DNA of 64,000 bases from assembly GCA_012064415.1 (NCBI GenBank), contig SSNU01000063.1:593977-657976 (forward strand), given 5' to 3'. Both the position numbers and the translations under genes were made by a program. Below the pieces are notes generated by a model. The model was not told where the DNA came from. It saw only the letters and a list, made by a program, of their open reading frames with translations, and did not search any database. Position 1 is the first letter of the stretch. Each line of letters begins with the position of its first letter. This document shows positions 25,494 to 37,925 of the stretch, in pieces. This stretch comes from Gyrodactylus bullatarudis. Its lineage: Eukaryota; Platyhelminthes; Monogenea; Gyrodactylidea; Gyrodactylidae.

Positions 25494-25812
25494 AAAGTTG
25501 GTTGATATGAAGTTGGGATTCTGTGATTTTTACAGAAATTTCGATATTTTTATCGAGAATTTGAATTTGTTAAAGATTTTTCGGAATCCTATTCATGTTG
25601 CCCACTTTTAACATTTGAAGAAAAAAAATTCTGAAAGAAACTTATTTTTATGAAAAATATGGCCATTTTTCAAATTCCCATTTGGCGCCAAATCCCATTC
25701 TTCGCAACCCGAGTAGGATTCCAAAAAATCTTTAAAAAGTTAAAATTCTTGATAAAAATATCGAAATTTCTGTAAAAATCGCAGAATCCAAACTTCATAT
25801 TAATTAGCTTTA
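25494..25812. mobile_element. Fold-back MITE, AAAGTTGGTTGATATGAAG subfamily
   Basis: About 320 bp. It starts AAAGTTGGTTGATATGAAGT, with an inverted right end finishing TTAATTAGCTTTA. Arms of about 140 bp pair across a short centre. It inserted just 6 bp beyond the neighbouring 1.57-kb element and resembles the 52855-53594 copy. Confidence 0.7.
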
Positions 25813-26120
25813 TTACTTTTGATAAAACAACACTTTGAATTTTCTCATTTTTCAGTGTCATGATCTTAAAATTAAGCTAACGAAATAGACTGTTGAAAAG
25901 AGCAGTTCGTCGATATTTTATGAACTTAAAGATGAAAGAATTCCAATTTACCTTGAGAAATTAACGAAAAAAAATTTTTACCGTTAAATGTTGCCAAGGA
26001 ATATGATTGGATAATTATTTTTGACGAATCAGAGTAAAAAGTGCTGTAAATTATTGATTTTCTTTGAAGATTAATAAAGATGGGACTAAAGTAGGGATTT
26101 TGAATTGTTAATTTTAGATC

Positions 26121-26760
26121 TAAACCTAATTGACATGAAGATGAGAATTTTCAATCTAACCCAAATTAGGCCAATTTTTGGATTTCGAAAATGCCCCAAA
26201 TTTCCACCTTTTTAACTTAAGAAGCCAAAATTTTTATCAATTTCCATGATTCGAAGCTGTTAAGTGATGATATTTGGGATCAACATTAGACGAAGAATTC
26301 GAATTCACCTGCAGAAGTTCACTGAAATTTGTAATTACTGTGTGAAATCGAACCATTTGAATTTTATTTCGATTATCATGAAGGCAAATTATCCAAAATC
26401 TTGAAGTCTAATTTTATCTCGGAACTAACCATTCGATATTCACTACCTCTATTCGAATTCTATGTCTAATGTTGATCCGAAATATCATCACTCAACAGCT
26501 TCGAATCATGGAAATCGATAAAAATTTTGTGCTAAAAAGTTGAAAAAGTGGAAATTTGGTGTATTTTCGAAATTCAAAAATTGGCCTTATTGAATTGAAT
26601 GGTCAGATTGAATTTTTTTCGGAATTTTTCGAATATCCACATTTCATTAGCTCATTCCGTTTTAGAATTCAAAAAAGTTATTTGTTTCTGTGAATCCAGA
26701 GAAAAATATCGAATTTTTTGTAATAATAGTAAATTCTCATATTCATGTCAACTAGCTTTA
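26121..26760. mobile_element. Fold-back MITE, AAAGCTAGTT family, 640-bp variant
   Basis: The left end is AACCTAATTGACATGAAG and the right end CATGTCAACTAGCTTTA. The inner arms pair around GATTCGAAGCTGTTAAGTG and its inverse near 26490, and around the repeated ATTAGACGAAGAATTCGAAT. Right-end interior sequence is shared with the 22196 copy. Confidence 0.65.
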
Positions 26761-28824
26761 ATATGAGTAATAAATAATTAATTATTTTTCAATCTTACCT
26801 TTTTGATCCAATATTTATTTGAAAATATCAAGGAATTTCAGTGTCAGACTATTTCGACTGCTCCTAACTTGAGTAGAAGAAATAGTGAAGGTTGACTATT
26901 CTGGAGATTGTCCTAGGACGAGGTCAAACTATTATTTTAACAGAATACATCTATTTTATGTGATAAAATTTATTTTGTAATTTCCTAACTTGATTTGATA
27001 AATGGATAATTTGAAAAAAAGCTAGTTTTATTTATGGAGAAGCTACTCCATGGGCCTGCTCCAAATGGTCACTCTATCCGTATCAGTTTATTAATATTTT
27101 TGAATGGAAATGAATGTAATTTCGAGAAAATGTTCGAAATCATCTATGAGTTATTATCAAAGTTTAACGTATTTTAAAGTGTACTTGCTTATTTAAAAAG
27201 AATCTAATGGTATGTTTTTTAGCTTAGACTCAACAAGACAATTCTTCAACTTACATCTTGTCTCTTGAGTTTGGTGAGATAATGGAAAATGCATATTGGA
27301 ACGGTTTTCAAAGGAATAATTTGGTCTCTTTAGTGTATGACTATTAGGCACTCAAATTGGCTTGTGTGACAGCATCCAAGGGCCAATATTTTGTAATTTC
27401 CGGTCTAAACTGATTACTAATCACTGAGTGATTAGTTACATAGCATTTACCTAATATTTCTAAATTCTTGCTAATCGATCAGTTCCGTAGGTGAACTGGA
27501 AGCTAATGTAATTATTGAAACACTTGAAAGTTACATTGACACTTTACTTGAATTTCATTGGCAGATTGAAATAGCCAATGAGATTCACATAAAGAGTATG
27601 ACCAGCAATCAGTTGAAGCCAGAAAAATAATTCTAATTATCGTAGTAACACACTGGATTGGGTTTTATAATATTGAGTAATTTACGATGGTGAAAATAGA
27701 TAATTACTATCTATAGGTGAAGAAATAAAGATGAATGTAGAAAAAAATATGAAATGATTAATCATGTCGAATTGTTGTATACAGTTTGGATTAATTTCTT
27801 GAGTGTACGAGGTATCTATAGACTTGTATCTCATCATGATTATTTGTGAGGATGAAAGCTCAAATGACCTCATCTTTGAAATTATCATTAGAAATAATAT
27901 ACAGAATCAAAAGTACAACTTACTGACTAGTGGACTCAAATTCCTTGAAATGAGAAATTTATCTATGTAGATTTCATAACTGTCTGTTACTCATGTGTTT
28001 CACCATTAATTTTCAAAATAATTTTTCGGTCCTCAGATATTCTGAATAGCCAGAATTTCACAATTGAATAATGGAATTTTTAGATAAGCTAGTTCCAGTA
28101 ATTTTCGGTCTATGAAAAGAACATTACTTGATAGCAGAGGGAAAAGTTCTACCACTTAAAACATGCGATTGGAAGTTTATTTTTCGATGTTTTAGATCTG
28201 AAAAAAAATTTTAGATATTATTTTTCTAGCTATAACCAAAGTTATTGTTATGCGAATAGAAAACCTTTAACCCTCGCCCTTGAAATGGTGTCTCTTTGGT
28301 CCCCATTTGTATTGACTTTCATATGTCATTTCCAAGGAGAGGGATAAATCTTATTTCGTGTTCTTCGCGGATGGGGAGGTACAATGTCCAATATACAGCA
28401 TTAATTGAAGAATCTATTTGGGTTCAGTAAAAACCCCCACAATGTATTCATTAATTGTGAAAACCTATTAATGTTTTGAGAATCTCGAACATACCTAAAA
28501 AAACTATTTGATATTTGAAAGAAGACCGTATACATTTATAGAATTCTTGAAAATACAATATAGTAGTTATTTATTTAGGCTACTCATATATGCATTATTT
28601 CAAATTTTTATTTTAATTATTTAAACTTATTTTTTACGTAACTACTTGAAAGTAATAAGACGTTTTTATTATACATTCACATAGTAATTCATGTTGAATT
28701 TACGCCTAAATTATTTCGCATTCAAACTTTGATATTTTCTTAATTCGTATTCAGTCTGTAAGTTCAATGTTTGAATTAATCACACATTTAATGAAGATTA
28801 GAATTTCTTGACAAGAAATGTTAA
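26761..28824. other. Gene-free stretch upstream of the carrier gene
   Basis: About 2 kb, AT-rich, with no supported gene. The last few hundred bases should include the promoter of the mitochondrial carrier gene. Confidence 0.35.
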
Positions 28825-31322
28825 ATGCCTTCAAAAACAAATGATGATTTAGACTCCCACTCTCGTTCCAACCATCGAAAGAAGCTCTTGAAGCTCTTCC
28901 AGGAGTTGGACAGAAATGGTGATGGAAAGATTTGTATAGATGATTTAGTCAATAGTCTAAGAGATAGAAAAAATCTTAGAGATAAAAATTACAACCACAT
29001 TGCTACTGTAAAGATCTTTTTAACTAACCAAATTAGAATTTCTTAGCAAGAGCCGGATCTCCCTCTGACGGGTATCTTTCCTTTGAAGATTTCGTAAATT
29101 ATGTCGTTGAACATGACAAAAAACTTATAATTGCATTCCGTACCCTTGATCGGAGCCAAACTGGCTTCATCACCGAAGAAGATATAAAAAGATATTTTGA
29201 TGGACTTAATATGCATCTAGATGATTCTGAGATTAAAAGATTAGTATTTCGTATTGGTAAATCTGATGAATGGTACATTGATTTTAACGAATGGAGAGAA
29301 TTTCTCCTATTCCACCCAGCCCACAATCTCTCAGATATATTCAAATATTGGCGACACGATATTGTAAGTCTCATTATGTTTATTTATTTCTAGTTTGTTG
29401 ACAGTGGACTTGATTCCGCTATTTCAGTCCCCGAAGATTTTTCTGATATTGAAAAAAAATCTGGGAGTCAATTTCTTCAACTTTTAGCAGGAGCTTTTGC
29501 CGGAATTATCTCTAGAACTCTGACGGCTCCCATTGATAGAGTCAAGGTTCTCAGACAAGTCCATGGATATAAGCACAAAAATAGTGGAGTTATTGATAGT
29601 AAATACTCTATTTTCTTTTCATTTCTTTACCGTTAATTATACATTTTATACTGTTTAGCTATCAGTTATATTATGAAGGAAGGTGGCATTCATTCATTTT
29701 GGCGTGGTAATGGAATAAATGTTCTCAAAATGGCCCCAGAAACTGCCATGAAATACTATTGTTATGGACATTATAAACGATGGTTAACTACACCACCATC
29801 ACAACAAATGTACATTGACTATCCGAGGTTGTATCAGTCCATTAGTTATCTTGAGAATAGTCCACTTTTGTCCAAATTCATTGCTGGCAGTCTTGCTGGA
29901 TCCACTGCACAGACTGTAATCTATCCTCTTGAAGTAAGAGTTTCACTTAATTAAATCGACTAAAATCATGGAAATATCTCAATCTCAAAAAGTTAATTGA
30001 GGAAATTTGAATATCAGACAAGTATAATAGTAGTCTAGCAATATAATCAAATGAATACATGATGTATGCATTCATATCCCCACTGTTACTACTACTACTA
30101 CTCTGTGAGTGTATTTTCTCTCTATTTGTATTAATCTGCTCAAAAAATAAAACGAGAAAAATCCCTTTCAGATATTATAATGTCTGGCTGTCTAGAATCG
30201 ATTTTAACAGCCAATCATATTCCATCATACTCTATCCTCTGATTGGTCTTTTGATTTTATAAAATATGTATCTCTAATTTCTCTTATCGTGTGTGTGTCG
30301 TAAAATGGATTATTAGAACTCTTGCTTCTCTTAAATACCTCCAACTACCCGACCCTTTCAGATAAGGAGGATCGTCAATGATTTTTTTCAGTTTTAGTTC
30401 TAACCAACTTCCGGATCGGTGAGACGAATTTCAATTACAGACCCTCGAAAAAATGATTTGATTATTTCCTTTGATACAATGTATATTTTACTGTCACCTT
30501 TACCATTAACTAAAATTATTTCCGGATATTTTTTCAATATCCCAAGGCTATATCAGTTGTTCTATTAAAATTACATAATTCAAGGTTAATCTCTATTGTC
30601 TAGACATGGTTAATTCTGATTGGTACAGCTATTCTCATGGCTAACTTTATTGATATTTTTCATTTAAAGGTTCTAAAGACACGAATGTGTCTCCGTAAGA
30701 CCGGCCAGTATGATTCCTTCTGGAAGTTTGCCACATCAATATACTCTGAAGGTGGAATTAAAGCATTCTACAGGGGCTACTTTGCTAATCTTGCCGGAAT
30801 CATACCCTATGCTGGTATTGAGCTTGCCACTTATGATGTAAGTCCTTTGATTACATAAAAATAATTCAAAAATGATCTGTAATTATTTTTCTCAGAGACT
30901 TAGAACACTCTACATTAAAAACTTTGTTCCAATGGAAGAGTCAGAAAAGTAAGTACATTGTCTGCAATTTTATCTTCACTATGATTCACTAAAATTTTAT
31001 ATTATTCTCCAGTCAACTTCAACATCCTCCCTTTTACGTGTCACCTTTGATAGCTAGTTTTGCAGCAGCTATTGGGATTGTGATAACCTATCCAGCTGCC
31101 CTAGTTAGAGCCAAATTACAAGCAAACACTCACTGGGGTGAATCCAAAATGTCATTTAGTGCTATGGAACTCGTGAGAAAGATTATTTCAGAAGATGGCT
31201 TTAAGGGACTTTATCGTGGACTTGGCACCAACATGTTCAAAGTGCTTCCCGCTGGTGCAATTAGCTACGGAACATGCGAGGCAATTAGAAAAGAACTGGG
31301 CTTAGGACCATTAGGATCGTAA
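28825..31322 (+). CDS. Calcium-binding mitochondrial carrier (SCaMC, SLC25A24/25 type)
   Basis: Seven exons encode about 506 residues: 28825-29007, 29037-29363, 29394-29598, 29659-29933, 30670-30837, 30896-30948 and 31013-31322. The N-terminal half has EF-hands: a canonical [12 protein letters not shown] loop, then [12 protein letters not shown] and degenerate hands before [12 protein letters not shown]. The C-terminal half has three carrier repeats with APIDRVK, YPLEVLKTR and YPAALVRAK signatures, plus [18 protein letters not shown] and [19 protein letters not shown]. This matches Ca2+-regulated ATP-Mg/Pi carriers of the inner mitochondrial membrane. Introns are 29, 30, 60, 736, 58 and 64 bp; the fourth is ten times the norm. 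The C-terminus ends at TAA after GPLGS. Confidence 0.93.
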
Positions 31323-31692
31323 TAATAAGAGAAGAAGCAGTCAGACCATAATCCATTTCTCAACCGCACCCCAAAACACCCAATTTACTGATATTCTGTC
31401 AATTTGAAGAGGATGAGTGAATACCCGGTCAATTCGTGCAATTAAAATAATAACAGTAAAGAGCTAGGTTGATTAGCTTTACATTCATCATCTCAAATCA
31501 CACTTAAAGCCGAGTTAACACTAGTGTAATTCATCAGTTCAATCAAGTTAAAGACTACCAAGATAAATCTAATTAATTTAAAACGAGTTATTAAAAATCC
31601 ATATTTTCAATAAAATTCGATGTGATCTTTTCAATAGACGCGAAATCCAAAGAGATAAATATTAAAGTAAAAATAATTCCAGTAGAATTTAT
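31323..31692. other. Convergent intergenic region, carrier / RPL12
   Basis: 370 bp between convergent stop codons, AT-rich. It should hold both 3' ends. AATAAA-like words occur on both strands (for example ATAAATATTAAAG near 31655). No other feature is seen. Confidence 0.35.
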
Positions 31693-32275
31693 TTAAGCAG
31701 ATGGGCAAACAAGTTCACCAGAATTGATTTTATCAATGAGTGCCTGAGGAGCTTCTCTGTCAACTGTACATCCGACGGATCTGGCAGTACCTGAAATAAA
31801 TGGTGGATAAATTTAATCTTTTTATACAGATAATAGGTTAGATATTCACCCAAGATTTCTTTGACAGTTCCTTGGAATTCCCTGGCTAGACTTCTACTTC
31901 TCATAGTTCTGGCTGTATTGAGAATATCATCAAATGAAATATCCCCATTGTGTAGAATATGCTTGACCTTCTTCTTATCCCTAGGGGGTTCTTTGAGAGC
32001 TTTGACCAGCAATGCAGCAGCAGAAGGAACTACAGAGACAGTAGCCTGTCGATTCTGAATGGTAAGTTTAACTGTAACACGAATTCCCATCCAATCTTTG
32101 GTGGCCTTGGCAATATCTTCACCAGCCTTTTTAGGTGATAAACCTAGAGGACCGATTTTGGGGGCAAGAGAGGAAGTAGCACCAATAACACCACCAGTTA
32201 CACGTAAATGAACTAAAGATTAATCCAAATAAAATTACCAATAGTGATAGCAGAAGGGTCGATCTTAGGAGGCAT
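31693..32275 (-). CDS. RPL12: 60S ribosomal protein L12 (uL11)
   Basis: Three exons, 32275-32239, 32212-31850 and 31790-31693, encode 165 residues, the same length as the human protein. It begins [12 protein letters not shown]. It contains [50 protein letters not shown] and [18 protein letters not shown], and ends [10 protein letters not shown]12 sits at the base of the ribosomal stalk and helps recruit translation GTPases. Introns are 26 and 59 bp; the first falls after codon 12 and is among the shortest here. Confidence 0.97.
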
Positions 32276-32491
32276 TATAGCGTGGAGTGATGTAAAACTA
32301 AACTTTTCTTACGGTTAAAACAACAATTAGAAAATTTAAACAGACTTTGAGTTTTAGTCATGCTGAAACTTTTTCAATTTTAAATAATTAAATTTTAAAA
32401 TAATAATTATAATATAAATTTAATCAATGAATGATATTTATTTATAATATTAAACGGTGTATACTATAGAGTTCATAGTATAGGCTATCGA
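32276..32491. promoter_or_regulatory. RPL12 upstream region
   Basis: 216 bp between the RPL12 start and the stop of the next minus-strand gene, so it should contain the RPL12 promoter. A pyrimidine-rich start site typical of ribosomal-protein genes could not be identified with confidence. Confidence 0.25.
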
Positions 32492-34411
32492 TTAAATCTT
32501 GTCTGTTTCCATTCTCTGTTGGGGAATCCCTTTAGCCTCCTCATTTCCTTCGCGAATAATATCCGATGTTAACTCATACGTTAAGTTTATAGGATCATCT
32601 CCTAACAAGCTAAACTTGTCCATTCTGTTGATTAAATTAGACTTGACCATAATTATATTCATTAAGAGGATAGTAATGAGTAATATCAACCACTTAATTA
32701 AATAATAAACTGATTAATCACCTGAATTAAAGTCATAGATATTGAATATATGGACGGGATGTACCAATATTTATCATTAGCAATATTGTCATAAATATAC
32801 CATCCAACAAGGAATAAGGTTTGAGTTGGAACTAGAACCCTTTAAAAAAAATTAAACTACAAATTGTATTTCTTACATTATTATTATAGGCCAAGCTCTT
32901 GTCAGTTTCCAATCCCCAATTCCATAGTTGTTTACAATATTTTTCATGTAACTGAATGAACCATACTTGATGACAATGAAGCCGGCTAAACCTCCCGAAA
33001 TAATCAATGCATAAGTCCAAACACTATCCTTTATAAATGAAGTGAATTTATATTTATAACTTACTTGATTCGACAAATAATGTATTGAGAAAGCTGAGGG
33101 AAGTCCTGAAATAAACCCATAAGCCAGAGTAGCTGAGGCTGCGTACTTCCTGGGAACTATTTATTATTTGAGTTGAAATTATTTTATTACCATCAAAATT
33201 TTCCAGAGTATTCTGAATGCATGTAAAACTACTCAGGAGGGAAGTGCTTCCAGCTATAGATAAGCAGAAAAAGAATAAGAAACACAAGACTCTTCCCATA
33301 ATTCCGACTTTTGAGAATAGTACTGGTATCCAGGTAAAAGTGAGACCTGTGGCCCCTGGACCTGTGTCCTTGATAATTTGAGATATATGTATGGTCGTAT
33401 AGAATGGGCTATCAAAGACCAAAGTTGAAAATACCGTTGTTAAAACAGTTATTCCGCATACAAGACTGACAACATTATTTGCTACTGGAATAGTTGAACC
33501 ATATTTTACTGAGCTATCTTTCCTAGTAAAGTAGGCAGCATAAGTTGCAAATAATCCTTGTCCAGCCCCAGTATCTAAAGCATTTTGAGCACAGGCAGAA
33601 ATCCACACATTGGGATTTGTTAGACTGGACCAATCTGGCGTAAAAAGAAATAGTAGTCCGGTTTCCGCATAAGGCCGTGTCAGAGACCAAACAAAGGTGA
33701 AAATTATAATTGCCAAGAGAGTTGGAACCAGAATCATGTTGACTTTCTCAACTATCCTTATACCTCCAAATAAGAAAGATCCAACTAGAAAAACTGTGAC
33801 TGCATGCGTTAAAACTGGCCAATAGGTTTCCTATTTATCATCTCGATTAGAACTTTGGCGAAGAACTCACCTCTGTGTAGTGATTGAAAATATTGAGTGA
33901 TGTTTCCTTATCGCTAGGTAATTCTGGGAGGACCATAGATAGGCCCATGTAATAGACACACCAGCCGACTACAACAGCGTAATATGAAGTGATTAAAGCA
34001 GTTGTACACACAATCCACAATGCAGTCCAAATGTAATTATTTCCCAAAAACTTCCTACAGTTAGCGATCAGACTACATCGTCCAAATCTACCAAATGTAT
34101 ACTCAATCGTGATTATGGGCTGGGACCAGATAAACAAGAAAAGAGCCCAGATAAATAAGAAGCACAAGGCTCCCTCATTTCCACTAGCGGAGGCACAAAT
34201 TCTAGGAAAGCGCCAAATATTTCCTGTTCCAACGACACAGCCCAGGCAGGACATTACAATTCCAAAAGTTGAACCAAACTGTTCTCCATTTTGTTCCTTT
34301 TCCTATTTAATCATTAACTTGATTTTTTATTACCTCCTCCAGGGGTATTTCATTGAGTTCCTTCTTTCCCACTCTAAACTTGTCTGCTATCGTCTTCTTT
34401 AGCTTTAACAT
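32492..34411 (-). CDS. Sodium:solute symporter, NSS/SLC6 fold, prokaryote-like subgroup
   Basis: Seven exons encode about 570 residues: 34411-34334, 34302-33871, 33830-33191, 33156-33065, 33028-32877, 32839-32722 and 32692-32492. TM1 has GTGNIWRFPR at about 51-60, which lines the Na+ and substrate sites in this fold. A later WISACAQNALDTGAGQG is TM6-like, and about 12 membrane helices are visible. The wording of TM1 and TM6 resembles bacterial NSS transporters more than the NVWRFPYLC type of animal neurotransmitter transporters. The substrate is unknown; amino acids are likely. All six introns are tiny (31, 40, 34, 36, 37 and 29 bp), so the gene is fully adapted to this genome. The C-terminus is a long hydrophilic tail after the last helix. 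Confidence 0.85.
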
Positions 34412-35280
34412 GTTGATCAGTGAAGATAATGGCAAAGTCTTTGTTCTTTTTATCATGGAATAACAAGCAAACAATTCAAATTAATTCATAAATTTATTAC
34501 ATTCTCTCTATAATTATAATGTATAATATATTTGAGCTTTAAATTTATTTAGAAAAAAACTGCAGAAATTTTACCCTTGAAATATTCTAAGAGGTGTGTT
34601 ATCAATCCTTTGCCTGTTTAGAATTTTTAGTTGAAATAGAAATCTTTAGTTCCCGAGAATTTACCCACCAATTCGATCAAGCTTCGAGAAAATATTATGA
34701 ATAAATTATCCAATATTTCTACATGCAAAACTAATTTAAATGATTTTGAAACGAGAAGTGAATTTGAATATTCTCAATCATTTGTTAAACATTTTCTTGA
34801 CTCCTAGATCATCGAGATCATTGAGCGAGCATTTATTTCATTTAAATTATACATAATAGCTAGATTGAACCAAATTTTGTAGAAATACACTATCTGCTAC
34901 ATAGCCCCTCTTATTTTGCAATTGAGAAACGAGGGGACAAAAGAAAAAGATGTAACTTCAGATCCCTTTCTTAAGAAAAGATAATAAGCTCTGTCAAACC
35001 CTACCCCTTCTCCCTTAAATTCTCTTCAAGCCGGTGAAATAAAAGCTTTATTACTCGATATTCACCCGTCATTTAAATCATCTAAGAAATAGATAAAATT
35101 TCATCACAACTTGATACCCTAAACCCCATGCACAAAAATCTGAGATCTGGCCCATGTATCCACAAAATCTGGGGACAAGTGACTGACAAGAACTGTATAG
35201 AGAAAATCAAGAATTTTTAATATCTCATCACATCTTTGAGATAGAGTTTGTTTAATTTTTAAAATACAGATTTAACACAA
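34412..35280. other. Intergenic stretch, symporter start / actin end
   Basis: 870 bp, AT-rich with a few CT-rich patches. It should hold the symporter promoter and the actin 3' UTR. No gene seen. Confidence 0.35.
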
Positions 35281-36405
35281 TTAAAAACATTTTCTATGGA
35301 CAATTATTGGCCCATCAAGCTCGTATTCTTCTCGTGTGATCCATCTGTTGTCAAAAGTCTGTAGAGAGCTCAGAATTGAGCCTCCAATCCATACGGAATA
35401 CTTTCGTTCGTCAGCAGCAACTATTTTCACTTTAGCCCTGATCAGATTACTCAGCTCCTTTTCCAGACGCTCAGCAAATCCCTTGAGTAGAGTATTCCCT
35501 CCGGATATGACAATGTTCTGGAAGAGTTCCTTCCTAATATCAATATCACACTCAATAACTGAATCATGGAGTAGTTTGTGGATTCCCTCTGATTCTATCC
35601 CGAGAAGCTCGGGCTTAAATAAGAGTTCTGTCGCTTGGAAACGTTCTGAGTCGAGAGTTATTTCACTATCATCGGGCATCTCATACTTTTTGCTAACTTT
35701 ACCTTCCAAGGCTTTCTTTTCTTCCTCCTCATAATCCAGGGCAATGTAGCATAGCTTTTCTTTAATATCCCGGAGTATCTCCTGCTCCGAAGATGACTGA
35801 AATACTAGACCTTTATTTCGAACAATTCGTCTCAGATATTTTGTTATATCCCGACCTGCTATATCGAGACGTTGAACAGCAAAAGGCATACTATAACCTT
35901 CATATATTGGTACAATATGGCTAACACCATCTCCAGAATCCAGGACAACCCCAGTGGTCCTACCTGATGCATACAGAGACAAGACTGCTTGAATTGCTAC
36001 ATAAACCCGTCTCACGTTAAAATTTTCAAATAGAATTCTTATTAATTTTTCACGATTTTCTTTTGGATTCAATGGTGCCTCTGTTATCAAAACATTGACT
36101 TTTGATGAATCAATACGAAGCTCGTTGATGAACAAATTTTGTAGTATCAACTCCATGGCTTCCCAATTCTCAATTATGCCATGTTTCACTGGATAGACAA
36201 GATTGAGAATTCCCTTCTTCCTCTGGGCTTCATCTCCGACAAAGATGTCCTTTAAGCCGACTCCAATCATGGTTGATTTATACTTTGGATATCCAACACA
36301 ATTCGGGACTACCACCCTAGGTACCTCCTCCCCGGAGAAGCCAGCTTTCAAGTAGCCTGTACCCAAATCAATCACCAGGGTATTATTCTCTGGTTCTCCT
36401 GACAT
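35281..36405 (-). CDS. Divergent actin, intronless
   Basis: A single exon of 374 codons, actin length. Phosphate loop 1 is [18 protein letters not shown], loop 2 is [17 protein letters not shown], the late loop is [14 protein letters not shown], and the tail IVHRKCF is the classic actin C-terminus. The DNase-loop and hinge regions differ strongly from conventional actin: [12 protein letters not shown] and [13 protein letters not shown] are still readable. The protein can probably bind ATP, but whether it polymerises cannot be judged. Lack of introns and high divergence resemble germline-specific actin-like genes of other animals. A second, more diverged actin lies 389 bp upstream on the same strand, so the pair looks like a tandem duplication of a retrocopy. 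Confidence 0.88.
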   Translation of the reverse strand: MSGEPENNTLVIDLGTGYLKAGFSGEEVPRVVVPNCVGYPKYKSTMIGVGLKDIFVGDEAQRKKGILNLVYPVKHGIIENWEAMELILQNLFINELRIDSSKVNVLITEAPLNPKENREKLIRILFENFNVRRVYVAIQAVLSLYASGRTTGVVLDSGDGVSHIVPIYEGYSMPFAVQRLDIAGRDITKYLRRIVRNKGLVFQSSSEQEILRDIKEKLCYIALDYEEEEKKALEGKVSKKYEMPDDSEITLDSERFQATELLFKPELLGIESEGIHKLLHDSVIECDIDIRKELFQNIVISGGNTLLKGFAERLEKELSNLIRAKVKIVAADERKYSVWIGGSILSSLQTFDNRWITREEYELDGPIIVHRKCF

Positions 36406-36794
36406 TAGAAGATTCTTTCTAGAGATTGAGAAAGTAAATTGAAAGTAAATTAGTTTATTTATACAAGAAAGATGGAAGGAATGAACAAAAATGATTGCAT
36501 ATTACATGAGCAAAAGTTAATATAAAAGTGTCTTGTAGTAGGAGAGTGTCTTGTTGATTTTTCAAGTGTTCTCTAAAAGAGTAAAAAGAGCCTACACCTT
36601 CTCTAATCAATCAATATCCTCTTTGATCAGAAGCATGATCAAATTCATAAATCGAAAGGCTTATTTCCTACAAAAGTAAAAAATATTCTACTAAATGAGA
36701 AAAAATATATGAATCGCATAACTACTTAAAAGTAGATGATATGATATATTAACAATGATATAAAAATAAATTTTACATTGGAAATCGAATGAAA
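36406..36794. other. Intergenic region between the two actins
   Basis: 389 bp. It should contain the 3' UTR of the upstream actin-like gene and the promoter of the downstream one. No motif is clear. Confidence 0.3.
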
Positions 36795-37925
36795 TTATAA
36801 TATGGTCTGATGAATTGAAAAGGGTCCTTTCTCCTCATAGTCTCTATGCGTAATAGAATTATTCTCCAATGTTATTGTCGAGGCGAATATTGACCCGCCT
36901 GTCCAGATGTTATGATTAGGTGCATACTGGCGTGGTATCCTTATTTGTTCCCTATTTATTTCTTGGAATAGTCTCTGTTCAAAACCCTTGAGTTTCACTG
37001 TAGAACCCGACAAGAAAATATTCTTTGAGATGATACCTTGTATTTCTTTACTGGAATGACTATCAATCGCCATACGGCAATACTCAGCCAAGTCCAACTC
37101 TTCCCTACCAAAAAGACTAGGCTTGAATAGGCATTCCGGGGCTAGAGAAACACATTGGCCAATCTCAAGTTTTTGACCATCCGGTAATTCATAAACACAT
37201 TCATTCTGTTCACCTACCTTCCTTTGGTCATAGGTCAGAAAACATTTAGTCTTCTTGAGGTCCTCTACAATATGGAAACCTTCTTCACTATAAAGATTAA
37301 TCCCTTTCTCATTGAGAATCTTGAGAAGATGTTTATTTATGTCAGATCCTCCGAGGTTAACTTTAATGTTTGTTTCCAAATCTGAATGGCCCTCAATAAC
37401 TGAGACAAGGGAGTAACTATCAAGTCCAACATCTAGAGATAATCCAGTCAGACATGAAGAGCTGAATATAGCAAGAACTGGACTCAATTGTATGCTCACC
37501 CTGCCAAAGGCATAGTATTCAAAGAATTCTTCGAGCATTTTCTCCCTGTAAATCTTTGGATTCATCGGGCAGTCAGCCACAAGTAAAGACATGTTCTTTG
37601 TTTTGAATTTGAGTTCATGGTCAAAGATAAAACTCCAAATCTTTTTCATCCCTTCAAAGTCTTCAATCATCCCATCTGTGATGGGCTTAGATTTGATACC
37701 TCTTCGATGTTTGGCTGCCTCCCCAACATGCCAATCCTCGTTATTCTCACATGAGGTGATTGTCATGATTTCAGAGTACGGATTCTCCTCTCCCGCATAT
37801 CCAGCTCTGACCATGTACGATCCATTATCCAAGACAACCCGACATTCGCCATCTTCAATGATACTCTCAGATAGAGACATTGAACTGGCCTTACAAAGAG
37901 TTACAATCAGAGGTATGTTTAACAC
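36795..37925 (-). CDS. Highly diverged actin-like protein, intronless
   Basis: A single exon, 376 codons from the first ATG (37925) or 361 from a second in-frame ATG at 37880 that fits the actin N-terminus better. Actin order is kept: VVLDNGSYMVRAGYAGEE, ADCPMNPKIYREKM, NIFLSGSTVKLKGF and IWTGGSIFAS. The second phosphate loop reads LDVGLDSYSLVSVIEGH instead of DSGDGVTHTVPIYEG, losing the Asp-Gly that contacts nucleotide phosphates. The C-terminal KCF is replaced by QTIL. It may be a pseudo-enzyme or a structural actin relative. The intact frame argues that it is still under selection. Confidence 0.82.
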   Translation of the reverse strand: MLNIPLIVTLCKASSMSLSESIIEDGECRVVLDNGSYMVRAGYAGEENPYSEIMTITSCENNEDWHVGEAAKHRRGIKSKPITDGMIEDFEGMKKIWSFIFDHELKFKTKNMSLLVADCPMNPKIYREKMLEEFFEYYAFGRVSIQLSPVLAIFSSSCLTGLSLDVGLDSYSLVSVIEGHSDLETNIKVNLGGSDINKHLLKILNEKGINLYSEEGFHIVEDLKKTKCFLTYDQRKVGEQNECVYELPDGQKLEIGQCVSLAPECLFKPSLFGREELDLAEYCRMAIDSHSSKEIQGIISKNIFLSGSTVKLKGFEQRLFQEINREQIRIPRQYAPNHNIWTGGSIFASTITLENNSITHRDYEEKGPFSIHQTIL

